Source: Gemmatimonadota bacterium (GTDB lineage Bacteria > Gemmatimonadota > Gemmatimonadetes > Longimicrobiales > Gaopeijiaceae). From it: 64,000 nt of DNA. A program made the position numbers and the translations under genes. Shown here in pieces: positions 16,463 through 25,161 of this stretch (position 1 is the stretch's first letter; each line of letters begins with the position of its first letter). The DNA lies in the NCBI GenBank assembly GCA_022571515.1, contig JACZXQ010000001.1:1-64000 (forward strand), written 5' to 3'. Under the pieces are notes generated by a model. The model was not told the DNA's origin, did not search any database, and saw only the letters and a list, made by a program, of their open reading frames with translations.

Positions 16463-18496
16463 ATGAACCGTCGTAATGTCTTCTCCATGCTCGTGAGCGC
16501 GATAATGCTCTCGATGGCCTCTAGCCTGGCCGCGCAGTTCCCTCAAGCCACCGACGAGCAACGTGCGACGGGCGACAGGGTCACCGCCGCGAGACTGGAC
16601 GTCGAGGAGCTCGTCATCCCGCGTGGGAGCACGGTCGGCGTGAGCGCCATTCTCCTCGACGACGACGGGAACGAAGTGTCGGGAGCGCTCGCCGTCGTCA
16701 TCATGCGGAGCCGCATCGCGGAGGTCTCCAACGCCGTGGTGGGCGACGAGCCCATGCAGTTCACGGGCCAGACGCCTGGGCAAGCCGAAATGCGCATCAT
16801 GGTCATGGTGTCGGGTGATGAGAGCGCCTTCCGCGGCGCCCGTGGTACACGTGAGATCGCCCGCCTTTCCATACGGGTGCTCGACTGGCCGGCCGCCGAG
16901 ATCGAAATTGACGATCTCGCCTACTCCGCCTATGCGGGCACGTCACAAACACTGTCTGGCCGGGTCATTACCGATCACGGCAACGAGCATGCGACGGCCG
17001 CCATTCGCTGGACCTCCGCCGACCCATCGGTCGTCTCGGTCACCGAAGGCGGGATCCTCACACCCATGAGTGCTGGCTCGACACGGGTCACGGCCCACAC
17101 CGAGAACGGTGTCACCGCGCAGCTTACGGTCAATGCGGCCGACAACCCGGTGCGGAGCATTTCGATCAGCCCGAACGCCACCTCGACCCGAACCGGCGAC
17201 GTGGTGACCTTCGAGATCGAGGCCCGAGATTCCCGAGGAAACCCGGTGAATGACGCTGCGGTCGACCTGGCCGTCACCGGGCTGGGCAGCACGGGCAGCG
17301 GCGGTTTCGTCTTCGGTGATGGAACGTTCGTGGCCGAGAACGCGGGCGCCTACCGTGTGGTCGCCAGCATCGGTGGAGTAGCAGCGGCCGCAGTGGTCGA
17401 GGTAGCACAGCGCGAGCAGCCGGAGCCGGTGGAATTGGTGGACCACGCCGCGGTGGCACACGTCGCCACCAGTGATCTCTGGGCGTTCGAAGGCCAGAAC
17501 GGACGCGACTATGTGTATACGGGTACGCACGCGCGTGGCGGGGGCCAGCGCATGTTCGTTTGGGACGTGACGGACCCAGAGAATGTGCAGCTCACCGACT
17601 CCGTGGTCGTGAACGCGCGTGTGGTCAACGACGTCAAGGTCAGTGATGACGCTTCATGGGCGATCATCACCCGTGAGGGTGCCAGCACTCGACGCAACGG
17701 AATCGTGGTGCTCGACCTCACCGACCCGGCGCACCCGACCGTCTTGTCCGAGCTCACCGACAGCCTGACCGCCGGAATCCACAACGTCTGGATCATGGGC
17801 GACGTGGTGTACGCCGTGAACGACGGCACCAACGCCATGAACATCATCGACCTGAGCGATCCGGCGAACCCGCGCCACGCGGGCCGTTGGGAGATTCGTC
17901 CCGGCGATCTGGATAAGTCGCTCCACGACGTCTGGGCCGAGGACGGGTACGCCTACCTGTCGTATTGGGACGACGGCCTCGTGATCCTCGACGTCGGCGC
18001 CGGCACCCACGGGGGCACCCCGACCGAGCCCGCCTTCGTCTCTCAGATCTCCTACCCGCAGGGCAACACGCACGTGGCGTGGCGGGACCGTGACTACGTC
18101 TTCCTCGGGGACGAGATCGGCACATCGGACGGCATGCGCGGATACATCCACGTGATCGACGTGGCCGACATCGACAATCCCAAGGAGGTCGCCAAGTACG
18201 AGGTGCCCGAGGCCGGCGCGCACAACGTCTGGATCGACGACGAGACGCTCTACATCGCCTATTACCAGGGTGGCCTGAGGGTCGTGGACATCAGCGGCAC
18301 CCTGCGCGGCGATCTCTACCGGCAGGGCCGCGAGATCGGGATGTACCGGACCGGTGCCCCCGAAGGCGAGGCGGTCGTCCCCAACTCTCCACAGGCTTGG
18401 GGTCCACAGGTCTTCAAGGGCAATGTGTTCGTGAGCGACATGTACAGCGGCCTCTGGGTCCTGAAGCACGGCCGCCCGCGGCGCGTGGCGTTCTAG
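16463..18496 (+). CDS. Secreted Ig-like/LVIVD-repeat protein
   Basis: 677 residues. Signal peptide about 1-24 (ending SLAAQ). Bacterial Ig-like (BIG2-type) domains follow about residues 140-220 (IRWTSADPSVVSVTEGGILT) and 225-315 (TGDVVTFEIEARDSRGNPV). The second half is an LVIVD-type beta-propeller with repeats such as GIHNVWIMGDVVYAVNDG and AHNVWIDDETLYIAYYQGG, each followed by a short strand containing DLSDP or VVDISG. It should be a surface or periplasmic binding protein. The start at 16463 gives a clean signal peptide. The following beta-propeller gene begins one base inside its stop (TAGTG), so the two are coupled and may form a pair. Confidence 0.82.
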   Translation: MNRRNVFSMLVSAIMLSMASSLAAQFPQATDEQRATGDRVTAARLDVEELVIPRGSTVGVSAILLDDDGNEVSGALAVVIMRSRIAEVSNAVVGDEPMQFTGQTPGQAEMRIMVMVSGDESAFRGARGTREIARLSIRVLDWPAAEIEIDDLAYSAYAGTSQTLSGRVITDHGNEHATAAIRWTSADPSVVSVTEGGILTPMSAGSTRVTAHTENGVTAQLTVNAADNPVRSISISPNATSTRTGDVVTFEIEARDSRGNPVNDAAVDLAVTGLGSTGSGGFVFGDGTFVAENAGAYRVVASIGGVAAAAVVEVAQREQPEPVELVDHAAVAHVATSDLWAFEGQNGRDYVYTGTHARGGGQRMFVWDVTDPENVQLTDSVVVNARVVNDVKVSDDASWAIITREGASTRRNGIVVLDLTDPAHPTVLSELTDSLTAGIHNVWIMGDVVYAVNDGTNAMNIIDLSDPANPRHAGRWEIRPGDLDKSLHDVWAEDGYAYLSYWDDGLVILDVGAGTHGGTPTEPAFVSQISYPQGNTHVAWRDRDYVFLGDEIGTSDGMRGYIHVIDVADIDNPKEVAKYEVPEAGAHNVWIDDETLYIAYYQGGLRVVDISGTLRGDLYRQGREIGMYRTGAPEGEAVVPNSPQAWGPQVFKGNVFVSDMYSGLWVLKHGRPRRVAF

Positions 18497-19638
18497 TGCT
18501 CGCCAAAAGATCTAGCCGCGGGCTGGCGGTGGCGGCCATACTTGCCACCGCCAGCCTCGGCTGGCCGGCAGCGACCCCGGCGGCCGCCCAATCGAACGGG
18601 CAGAGCGGTCCCACATACTGGGTGTACGTGGCCAACGAATCGTCCGATCTCGTTTCGCGTGTACGCTTCAGCGACGGCGTAGCGGTCGAAGAGACAACGT
18701 TCGAGGTCGGCTACCATCCCGCCGACATCGACGGAGCGCACGGGATCACCGTGTCGCCGGGAGGTGAGTACCTGTACGTGTCCATAGCGCACGGCCAACC
18801 ATTCGGACAGATCTGGAAGCTGGATGCGGCTAGCGGGAGGCTCGTGGACTCGACGACCGTGGGGCTCTTTCCTGCGACGATGGCGATCAGCCCGGATGGG
18901 TCGATGCTCTACGTAGTGAATTTCAACCTCCACGGCGATCCGATCCCCAGCACGGTCTCTCCCGTGTTCACGCCGTTCATGGAGGAGTTCGAGCCGGTCG
19001 AGACGTGCGTGCGGCCGCATGGTAGCCGGTTCAGCGTGGACGGGACGCGGCACTACTCGGGCTGCCTGCTGAGCGACCAATTGGTCGAGATCTCAACCGA
19101 GATACCGGAGGTCGCGAGACGCCTCCGTCTCACGAGCGGCCACGAGGGGTTGGTCTCGGGAGACCACAACGCGAGTGTGATACCCGCTGCGGGCGCCTGC
19201 CGGCCCACGTGGATCGCGGTGGCGCCCGACGATGAGCACCTGTACGTCACATGCAACGCCCGGAGCGAGGTACTCGAGATCGACGCCGCATCGCTGAGCA
19301 TTCGGCGCCGCTTCCCCACTGGACGTGGTCCGTACAACGCGGACGTGACTCCCGACGGCACCCACCTGGTCGTGACGCTCAAGGGCGACCAGGCCATAGC
19401 CATATTCGACTTGGCGACCGGCGAGGAGACCCGTGTGGCGACCAGCCGCCCGGTGACGCACGGAATCGTGGTCTCGCCGGACTCGCGCTACGCATTTGTG
19501 TCCAACGAGGCGGTAGGCGCAACCCGCGGCACGGTGGACGTAATCGACATCGCGGCCGGCAAGCTGGTCGCCTCGGTGGACGTGCAATATCAGCCCGGCG
19601 GAATCGGGTTCTGGAAGATGGAGGGTGGGGGGCTGTAA
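18496..19638 (+). CDS. Secreted YVTN-family beta-propeller protein
   Basis: 380 residues from a GTG whose first base is the last base of the upstream TAG stop. Signal peptide about 1-35 (ending AAAQS). Then YVTN-type repeats: YWVYVANESSDLVSRV, GEYLYVSIAHGQ, GSMLYVVNFN, EHLYVTCNARSEVLEID, GTHLVVTLKGDQAIAIFD, SRYAFVSNEAVG, GTVDVIDIAAGKLVASV. It folds as a seven-bladed propeller outside the cytoplasm. Two Cys (VETCVRPH; SGCLLSD) lie about 20 residues apart and a third pair is GACRPT/YVTCNA. Function likely protein or surface binding together with the upstream LVIVD protein; no catalytic motif is evident. Confidence 0.82.
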   Translation: MLAKRSSRGLAVAAILATASLGWPAATPAAAQSNGQSGPTYWVYVANESSDLVSRVRFSDGVAVEETTFEVGYHPADIDGAHGITVSPGGEYLYVSIAHGQPFGQIWKLDAASGRLVDSTTVGLFPATMAISPDGSMLYVVNFNLHGDPIPSTVSPVFTPFMEEFEPVETCVRPHGSRFSVDGTRHYSGCLLSDQLVEISTEIPEVARRLRLTSGHEGLVSGDHNASVIPAAGACRPTWIAVAPDDEHLYVTCNARSEVLEIDAASLSIRRRFPTGRGPYNADVTPDGTHLVVTLKGDQAIAIFDLATGEETRVATSRPVTHGIVVSPDSRYAFVSNEAVGATRGTVDVIDIAAGKLVASVDVQYQPGGIGFWKMEGGGL

Positions 19639-19661
19639 CCGTCCCGGACGCCCCGGCGGGT

Positions 19662-21236
19662 CTACCCGAACTCCATCCCCTGAGCGAGCGGCAACTCGGT
19701 GCTCCAGTTGATCGTGTTGGTCTGGCGGCGCATATACGCCTTCCACGCATCCGAGCCGGACTCGCGGCCGCCACCTGTCTCCTTCTCACCACCGAACGCC
19801 CCACCGATCTCGGCGCCGCTGGTGCCGATGTTCACGTTGGCGATCCCGCAGTCGCTCCCCCGGTTCGACAGGAAGTACTCCGCCTCGCGCATGTGCTCTG
19901 TGAAAATGGCCGAGGATAGACCCTGAGGCACACCGTTGTGGATTGCGACGGCCTCGGCGATCTCATCGACCGCCTGGGCCGGCGTGGCGTCGGCACTCCC
20001 GTACTCGATGATGTAGAGGATCGGGGCGAAGGTTTCCTCCTGCACGATCGACCACTCGTTCTTGGCCGAGGCGATGCACGGGCGCACGTAGTGCCCGCCC
20101 GGATAGGCATCTCCATCGAGCCGTTCCCCACCGAAGAGGATTTCTCCACCCGCCTCCTGCACGCGTCGGACGGCGGCCTGAAGATCCTCGACCGCCTGTG
20201 TGTTGACCAGCGGGCCCATCAGCGTGCTCGGATCCCGTGGATCGCCGATGGGAATGTCCTCATAGGCGCGGCAGAGCCGGCTCACGAGCTCGTCCCTGAG
20301 CGAGGCGTGCACGATGATTCGGCGTGTGCTCGTACAGCGCTGGCCGGCCGTGCCGACCGCTCCGAACAGGATCGCCGGTAATACCAGGTCCATGTCGGCG
20401 TGCGGCGTCACGATGATCGCGTTGTTGCCACCTAACTCCAAGATGGTACGCCCGAGTCGCTTGCCCACCACTTCGGCCACACGGTAACCCACCGCGCAGC
20501 TTCCGGTGGCCGACACCAGCGGCACGCGACGGTCGTGGAGCAGCCGGTCACCCACCGAGGACCCCTTCCCCACCGTGAGCGAAAAGATCGCGGGGTCCAC
20601 GCCGTTCTCACGGCACACACCCTCTGCGATCTTCGTCACCGCGATGGCGGTGAGCGGCGTTTGGCTGGCCGGCTTCCACAACGAGGAGTCGCCGCACACC
20701 GCTGCGATCGCCGCGTTCCAGCTCCACACCGCTACCGGGAAATTGAACGCGCTGATCACACCGACCACCCCGAGCGGGTGCCACTGTTCGTACATGCGGT
20801 GATCCGGACGCTCGGAATGCATGGTGAGCCCGTAAAGCTGGCGGGACAGACCCGTCGCGAAGTCGCAGATGTCGATCATCTCCTGGACCTCACCCTCACC
20901 CTCGACGCCTATCTTGCCCATCTCGAGAGTTACGAGAGCGCCGAGTTCGCTCTTGAACTCGCGCAGCTTGTTACCGAGCTGGCGGACGATGTCGCCCCGA
21001 CGTGGAGCGGGCACGGCGCGCCACTCCAAGAACGCCTGGTGCGCTCGATCGACGATGCCATCGTACTCGTCCTCGGTGACCTGAGTCACCGCCGCGATAC
21101 GCGATCCGTCGATGGGGGTGGTCACCTCGAGCTCAGGGCCCGAGCCGACCCAATCGCCCCCGAAACCACCAAGGTTGTTGTCCTCTATGCCCAGCCTCGC
21201 GAGGATCTCGCTCGCGCTGGTGACTCCTGTGCTCAT
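19662..21236 (-). CDS. Aldehyde dehydrogenase, ALDH7 (antiquitin-like) type
   Basis: 524 residues with the ALDH signature parts: cofactor Asn in ISAFNFPVAVWSWN, general base in RTILELGGNNA, catalytic Cys in GTAGQRCTSTRR and the late EETFAPILYI. The C-terminal VNIGTSGAEIGGAFGGEKET and following GGGRESGSDAW is the mark of the ALDH7 group, whose members oxidise alpha-aminoadipate semialdehyde in lysine breakdown or other semialdehydes. It is cytoplasmic with no signal. It converges with the propeller gene, leaving a 23-base gap. The substrate here is inferred only from subgroup. Confidence 0.93.
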   Translation of the reverse strand: MSTGVTSASEILARLGIEDNNLGGFGGDWVGSGPELEVTTPIDGSRIAAVTQVTEDEYDGIVDRAHQAFLEWRAVPAPRRGDIVRQLGNKLREFKSELGALVTLEMGKIGVEGEGEVQEMIDICDFATGLSRQLYGLTMHSERPDHRMYEQWHPLGVVGVISAFNFPVAVWSWNAAIAAVCGDSSLWKPASQTPLTAIAVTKIAEGVCRENGVDPAIFSLTVGKGSSVGDRLLHDRRVPLVSATGSCAVGYRVAEVVGKRLGRTILELGGNNAIIVTPHADMDLVLPAILFGAVGTAGQRCTSTRRIIVHASLRDELVSRLCRAYEDIPIGDPRDPSTLMGPLVNTQAVEDLQAAVRRVQEAGGEILFGGERLDGDAYPGGHYVRPCIASAKNEWSIVQEETFAPILYIIEYGSADATPAQAVDEIAEAVAIHNGVPQGLSSAIFTEHMREAEYFLSNRGSDCGIANVNIGTSGAEIGGAFGGEKETGGGRESGSDAWKAYMRRQTNTINWSTELPLAQGMEFG

Positions 21237-21410
21237 GCCCTCGGCCCCTTCGGTAGAATCGTTACGTGCGCGACGATACAGGAACGCGTTGCGCGCCGGT
21301 CGAGGCGTAGTCTAGCTGGATGGTTGCCGACCTCAAACCGCCAACCTATCTTGCCGTCCCCGGGAGGCGGTGTGACGCCATCTCCCTGTCCGGACCATAG
21401 GAGTTGATCG

Positions 21411-21842
21411 ATGCGTCCGTCTGGCCGCCCTCGTTCGCCGCGCATCCCATCACCATCGGTCGAGCCGGCATCGGCCGATCGCGTGCGCCGTGGGTTGCGG
21501 TGGGGGATCGTGATGGCCCTGGCGCTTGCGCTGGCGTGCACCACGAGTACCGTCTCGGGCATCCGGGAACTGGCGATTACCATAACGGCCACTCCGACCA
21601 CCGCTGCGGTGAACACGCCGGTGGAGTTTCGCTACGATGCCATGGGCGCCCAGCTTGCGGGCATTGTCGTGGCCTACGGTGACGGCGTCGCAGATTCCGT
21701 GGCTACGTTTGGCGCGTCGACCGCTGGAGGCCGGCTTACTCACACCTACTCCGCTCCGGGCATGTTCCAGGTAGAGGCCACGGTCATCGAGGGCAACGGT
21801 AACCGCGCTTCGAATTCGGTGTCGGTAGAGATCACCCCGTGA
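21411..21842 (+). CDS. Small PKD-like lipoprotein coupled to multiheme cytochrome
   Basis: 143 residues from an ATG with AGGAG seven bases upstream. A long charged N-region precedes a hydrophobic segment ending in the lipobox-like LALAC (Cys about 43). The mature part is a single PKD/Ig-like domain: strand YDAMGAQLAGIVVAYGDGV and a closing HTYSAPGMFQVEATVIEG. PKD domains mediate protein or sugar contacts. Its stop (TGA 21840-21842) overlaps the GTG start of the next gene (GTGA), so it is cotranslated with the octaheme cytochrome. It may hold that cytochrome at the membrane. Confidence 0.7.
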   Translation: MRPSGRPRSPRIPSPSVEPASADRVRRGLRWGIVMALALALACTTSTVSGIRELAITITATPTTAAVNTPVEFRYDAMGAQLAGIVVAYGDGVADSVATFGASTAGGRLTHTYSAPGMFQVEATVIEGNGNRASNSVSVEITP

Positions 21843-24196
21843 CCGAGGGTGGGGCCCCGCGCCGAACCAGGCTGCCGGGCGCCGCAAGGGGCCGCCTGGC
21901 CGCGCCAATCCTCATCGCGATGGGGACCTTGGTGGTCGTCGCCGGCGGTGGTCCGGAACTCGCACCCCTCCCGCTCGAGCAGGAAGCCCTCCGGCCGCCA
22001 CCGCCCGGTTTCGTCGGCTCGTCAGTCTGCGCCGACTGCCACGCGGACCGGTACACGGAATGGGCCGCCTCCACACACGGCAGGGCCGGCGGTACGCCGG
22101 GACAGGTCGAAGTGATCGCACCCTTCGACGGCACGCCCATCGTGTTCGCGGATGCCACGGTCATCCCATCGATCGGCTCGGGGGGCGAGTATCAGTTCGC
22201 CGTGCAACGGGAGGACATGGAAGACGTCGTCCTGACGGTGCACGGAGTGATCGGAGGCGGGCACATGTTGGGCGGCGGGACCCAGGGCTTCGTCTCCCGA
22301 TTCGCGGACGGAACCGTTCGCTTCCTGCCGTTCGACTACTCCCGCACGGAAGACCTGTGGTTCTGCAACACGGCCCCGATCGCGGGCTTCTGGATGGCGA
22401 GCGTGTCTCCAGGCCTCAGGCCGGACATCGGATGGGTCCCGATCACTCAGACCACGAAGCTCACGGACTGCGGGGACTGGCCTCCGGTTCGGGTGTTGGG
22501 CACGAGCACCCGCTTCGCGAACTGCCAGCAGTGTCACGGCAGCCAGATCACACTGGCCTACGACACGCTGGCCCGGGCCTACGAGACGGGGCTTCAGAGC
22601 TTTGCGATCAACTGCGAATCGTGCCACGGTCCAGCGGCCGAGCACGTCCGCCTGGCCAGGGAGGGGTCGCTGGCCGACCATTCGGATGCCGGGATTCGAT
22701 CGCTGGACGACCTGGACGAGGACGGGTCGTTGGAGGTCTGCTTCCAGTGTCATGCCCTCAAGAGGGCCCTTCGGCAGGGCTACCTACCCGGCGACGCTCT
22801 GGCGGACTACTTCTCGCTGGGCGCACCCCTGATCGCGGATGAGCCCCTGTTCCCCGATGGCCGGGTGCGCACCTTCGCCTACCAGGCGAATCACAGGTTC
22901 AGCGCTTGCTATCTCAAGGGGCGCATGACCTGTGTCGACTGCCACGACCCACATGGCCAGGGATACCGCGACGTGTTTCGCAGGCCCCTTTCCGGTCCGT
23001 TCGATGACGGACAGTGCACGGGATGCCACGTCAGCAAGGCCGCCGATCCGGCAGCCCACACCCGTCACTCCCCCGACTCGGAGGGGGCTCGATGTGTCTC
23101 GTGTCACATGCCCTATCTGCAACAGCCCGTGCTGGGACAGGCTATCCGTTATGCCCGATCGGATCATACCATCGCCGTACCTCGGCCCGGACTGGACGAC
23201 GCGATGGGCGTTCCCAACGCGTGCGGACTCTGCCATCAGGACCGCACGCCGAGCGAGCTTGCCCTCCAGGCCCAGGCCTGGTGGGGGCGGATCAAGCCCC
23301 GCGAAGCGGTCGTCGAAGGACTGGCGGCGGTGATGGATCGGCCCCTCCCCGCCGATGAGGCCACCCGACTGCTAGGGCTCGCGGCCGACCACCCGGTGGC
23401 CGCGCTCATGGTTCTCAACAGGGTTCTCGAGGACGTCTTGGAGCCGCGTTCGCCGCGCCGGTACCCCGACCTTCAGGCGGCCCTGACCCGCCTGACAGAG
23501 CATTCGGACCCGGATGTTCGTGCGACCGCCACCGCCACGCTGCACCTGGCGTGGAGCGACGACCTCGAGGTCCGGGCGCTCCTGGACGGGCTGGCCCGCA
23601 CGGCAGGTCCGGACGCGGCCGCCTTCAAGGCTCGCTGGAGTCTCGTGCTGACCCTTGTAGCCGACCGGTACGGCAAACGGGGCGACCGAGTGGCCGCCCT
23701 GGCCTCGTTCGAGAAGGCTTTGGAAGTCCGCCCCGATGACCCGGAGGCAATTCTGAGCGTCGCCGTAGCGTACGCGGCGGTGGGCCGTGACCAGGAAGCG
23801 ATTCCATACTTCGTGCGGTCGCTCGCGTTGGATGGAAGCCAGTCGGTCGGTTTCGTGAACCTCGGTGTGAGCCTGGAGGCGCTGGGACGGGAAGAGGACG
23901 CGCAAGCCGCTTACGAGGCCGCCATACACGTGCGCCCCCGAGAGGCCCTCGCCCACCTGAACCTGGGCAATATCCATCTCCGGGGCGGAGAGGTGGCCTC
24001 GGCCATCGGCGCCTACGAGGCCGCGGTCGCAGCGGATCCGAGCTTGGCCAGGGCCGGGTACTACCTCGCCGTGGCATACCTCAGGAACAATCGTACTGAC
24101 GACGCCTACCGGGCGTTGCTTCGCGCCCGGGCCTTCGCGCCCCGTGATCCGGAGATCCAGGAACTCCTCGACCGGGTGAGCGAATCGCGAAGGTGA
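21839..24196 (+). CDS. Octaheme c-type cytochrome with C-terminal TPR repeats
   Basis: 785 residues. An N-terminal hydrophobic segment (about 22-37) is a signal or anchor. Eight CXXCH heme motifs: CADCH (from 64), CQQCH, CESCH, CFQCH, CVDCH, CTGCH, CVSCH and CGLCH. The spacing and the FANCQQCHGSQ to NCESCHGPAAEH pair resemble the cytochrome c554/ hydroxylamine-oxidoreductase superfamily, in which several hemes are stacked for electron transfer. No CXXCK active-site motif is seen. HEAT/linker-like sequence follows, then TPR repeats (about 615-780; GDRVAALASFEKALEVRPDD, EALAHLNLGNIHLRGGEVAS). It acts in the periplasm, probably in a protein complex through the TPRs. Redox partner and substrate unknown. 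Confidence 0.9.
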   Translation: MTEGGAPRRTRLPGAARGRLAAPILIAMGTLVVVAGGGPELAPLPLEQEALRPPPPGFVGSSVCADCHADRYTEWAASTHGRAGGTPGQVEVIAPFDGTPIVFADATVIPSIGSGGEYQFAVQREDMEDVVLTVHGVIGGGHMLGGGTQGFVSRFADGTVRFLPFDYSRTEDLWFCNTAPIAGFWMASVSPGLRPDIGWVPITQTTKLTDCGDWPPVRVLGTSTRFANCQQCHGSQITLAYDTLARAYETGLQSFAINCESCHGPAAEHVRLAREGSLADHSDAGIRSLDDLDEDGSLEVCFQCHALKRALRQGYLPGDALADYFSLGAPLIADEPLFPDGRVRTFAYQANHRFSACYLKGRMTCVDCHDPHGQGYRDVFRRPLSGPFDDGQCTGCHVSKAADPAAHTRHSPDSEGARCVSCHMPYLQQPVLGQAIRYARSDHTIAVPRPGLDDAMGVPNACGLCHQDRTPSELALQAQAWWGRIKPREAVVEGLAAVMDRPLPADEATRLLGLAADHPVAALMVLNRVLEDVLEPRSPRRYPDLQAALTRLTEHSDPDVRATATATLHLAWSDDLEVRALLDGLARTAGPDAAAFKARWSLVLTLVADRYGKRGDRVAALASFEKALEVRPDDPEAILSVAVAYAAVGRDQEAIPYFVRSLALDGSQSVGFVNLGVSLEALGREEDAQAAYEAAIHVRPREALAHLNLGNIHLRGGEVASAIGAYEAAVAADPSLARAGYYLAVAYLRNNRTDDAYRALLRARAFAPRDPEIQELLDRVSESRR

Positions 24197-24344
24197 CCAG
24201 CCCCGGAGTGCCGGAGACACACTCGCCCTCGACCCCGCCCGCTGCCGGGCGCCGTTGCCCGCTGACCCGGGGTTACCTATCGTCGGGATTCGCAGCGCCG
24301 ACCGCGCTCCCGTCCGTCAATGCGCGTTTTCCTGGAGACTGAAG

Positions 24345-24824
24345 ATGGGCCGAACTCGCTCCCTGACCCTGGTGCTGCTGTTGGCACTCGGGGGTTGCTA
24401 CACGTATAGCCCGACATCCTTCGATCTTCTGAGCGAAGGAGCAGAGATACGGGCTCGCCTCAGTGCGGTCGCGGTCGATCGCCTGGACGACGTTCTTCCG
24501 ACGGATAGCCGCGTAGTGCAAGGAAAGGTGGTGGAACGCGACGGGGGAAGCCTCTTTGTCGACGTCACCGTCGTGTCGTCTTTGCGGGGTATGCGGCTCA
24601 CCTCCCTGCACCAGCGTATCCAACTCAATCGCGACGGGGTGCTGGATCTCGAGCTCAGGACCTTTAGCCGGGGACGTACGTGGGCCGCGTCGGGTATCAT
24701 GGGCGCCGCCATCGGCTTTTTCATCTACAAGCAGCTTCTGCAGGATTCGGGCGGACCGGGCAGCACGGGCGGCGGCGATCCGAACGAAGGTCGTGTCAGG
24801 TCGCTCGGGTTCCGGTTGCCGTAG
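24345..24824 (+). CDS. Small lipoprotein of unknown function
   Basis: 159 residues from an ATG preceded by GGAGA. The lipobox is LALGGC (Cys about 19), so the mature protein is membrane-anchored in the periplasm. It has a beta-rich domain (VVQGKVVERDGGSLFVDVTV) and a hydrophobic stretch near 118-130 (AASGIMGAAIGFFIYKQ). No family recognised. It stands alone after the cytochrome gene with a 148-base gap. Confidence 0.65.
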   Translation: MGRTRSLTLVLLLALGGCYTYSPTSFDLLSEGAEIRARLSAVAVDRLDDVLPTDSRVVQGKVVERDGGSLFVDVTVVSSLRGMRLTSLHQRIQLNRDGVLDLELRTFSRGRTWAASGIMGAAIGFFIYKQLLQDSGGPGSTGGGDPNEGRVRSLGFRLP

Positions 24825-25161
24825 TTTTCTTGGGCATGGAGAGAGTGTTTGCTTTCCACCCTCGCTCAGACCTATTGTTGCACTCGAAGCAGTTCGGCGA
24901 GGCACTCCGGTCTTTCATCCCTGAGGGTCTCGACCCCAGAAGCCTGCTCTGCCTGCGCGGCTTCATAGATTCGAGAGGAGGGCTTGGACTAGACTCCGAA
25001 AGGAGTGCCGTGACATCCAATCCGCAGATGGTACCGCCTGTCACACAGGGCTTCCCGCCATGCGTCGCCTGTCCAGTGCTGTGCAGGAGGCGTCGCATCC
25101 CCTCCGTCAACGGACGGTCCGTATCCGGGGGGAACGCCCATCAGGATTCCAAGGAGGTCCA
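24825..25161. other. 337-bp gap before the SusC-like gene; no gene recognised
   Basis: No convincing protein, tRNA or terminator was seen here. The stretch contains several short open frames with atypical composition only. The promoter and 5' leader of the SusC/SusD operon must lie here, but no clear -35/-10 pair stands out. The final bases (AAGGAGGTCCAATG) give a strong ribosome-binding site for the SusC-like start. Confidence 0.5.
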
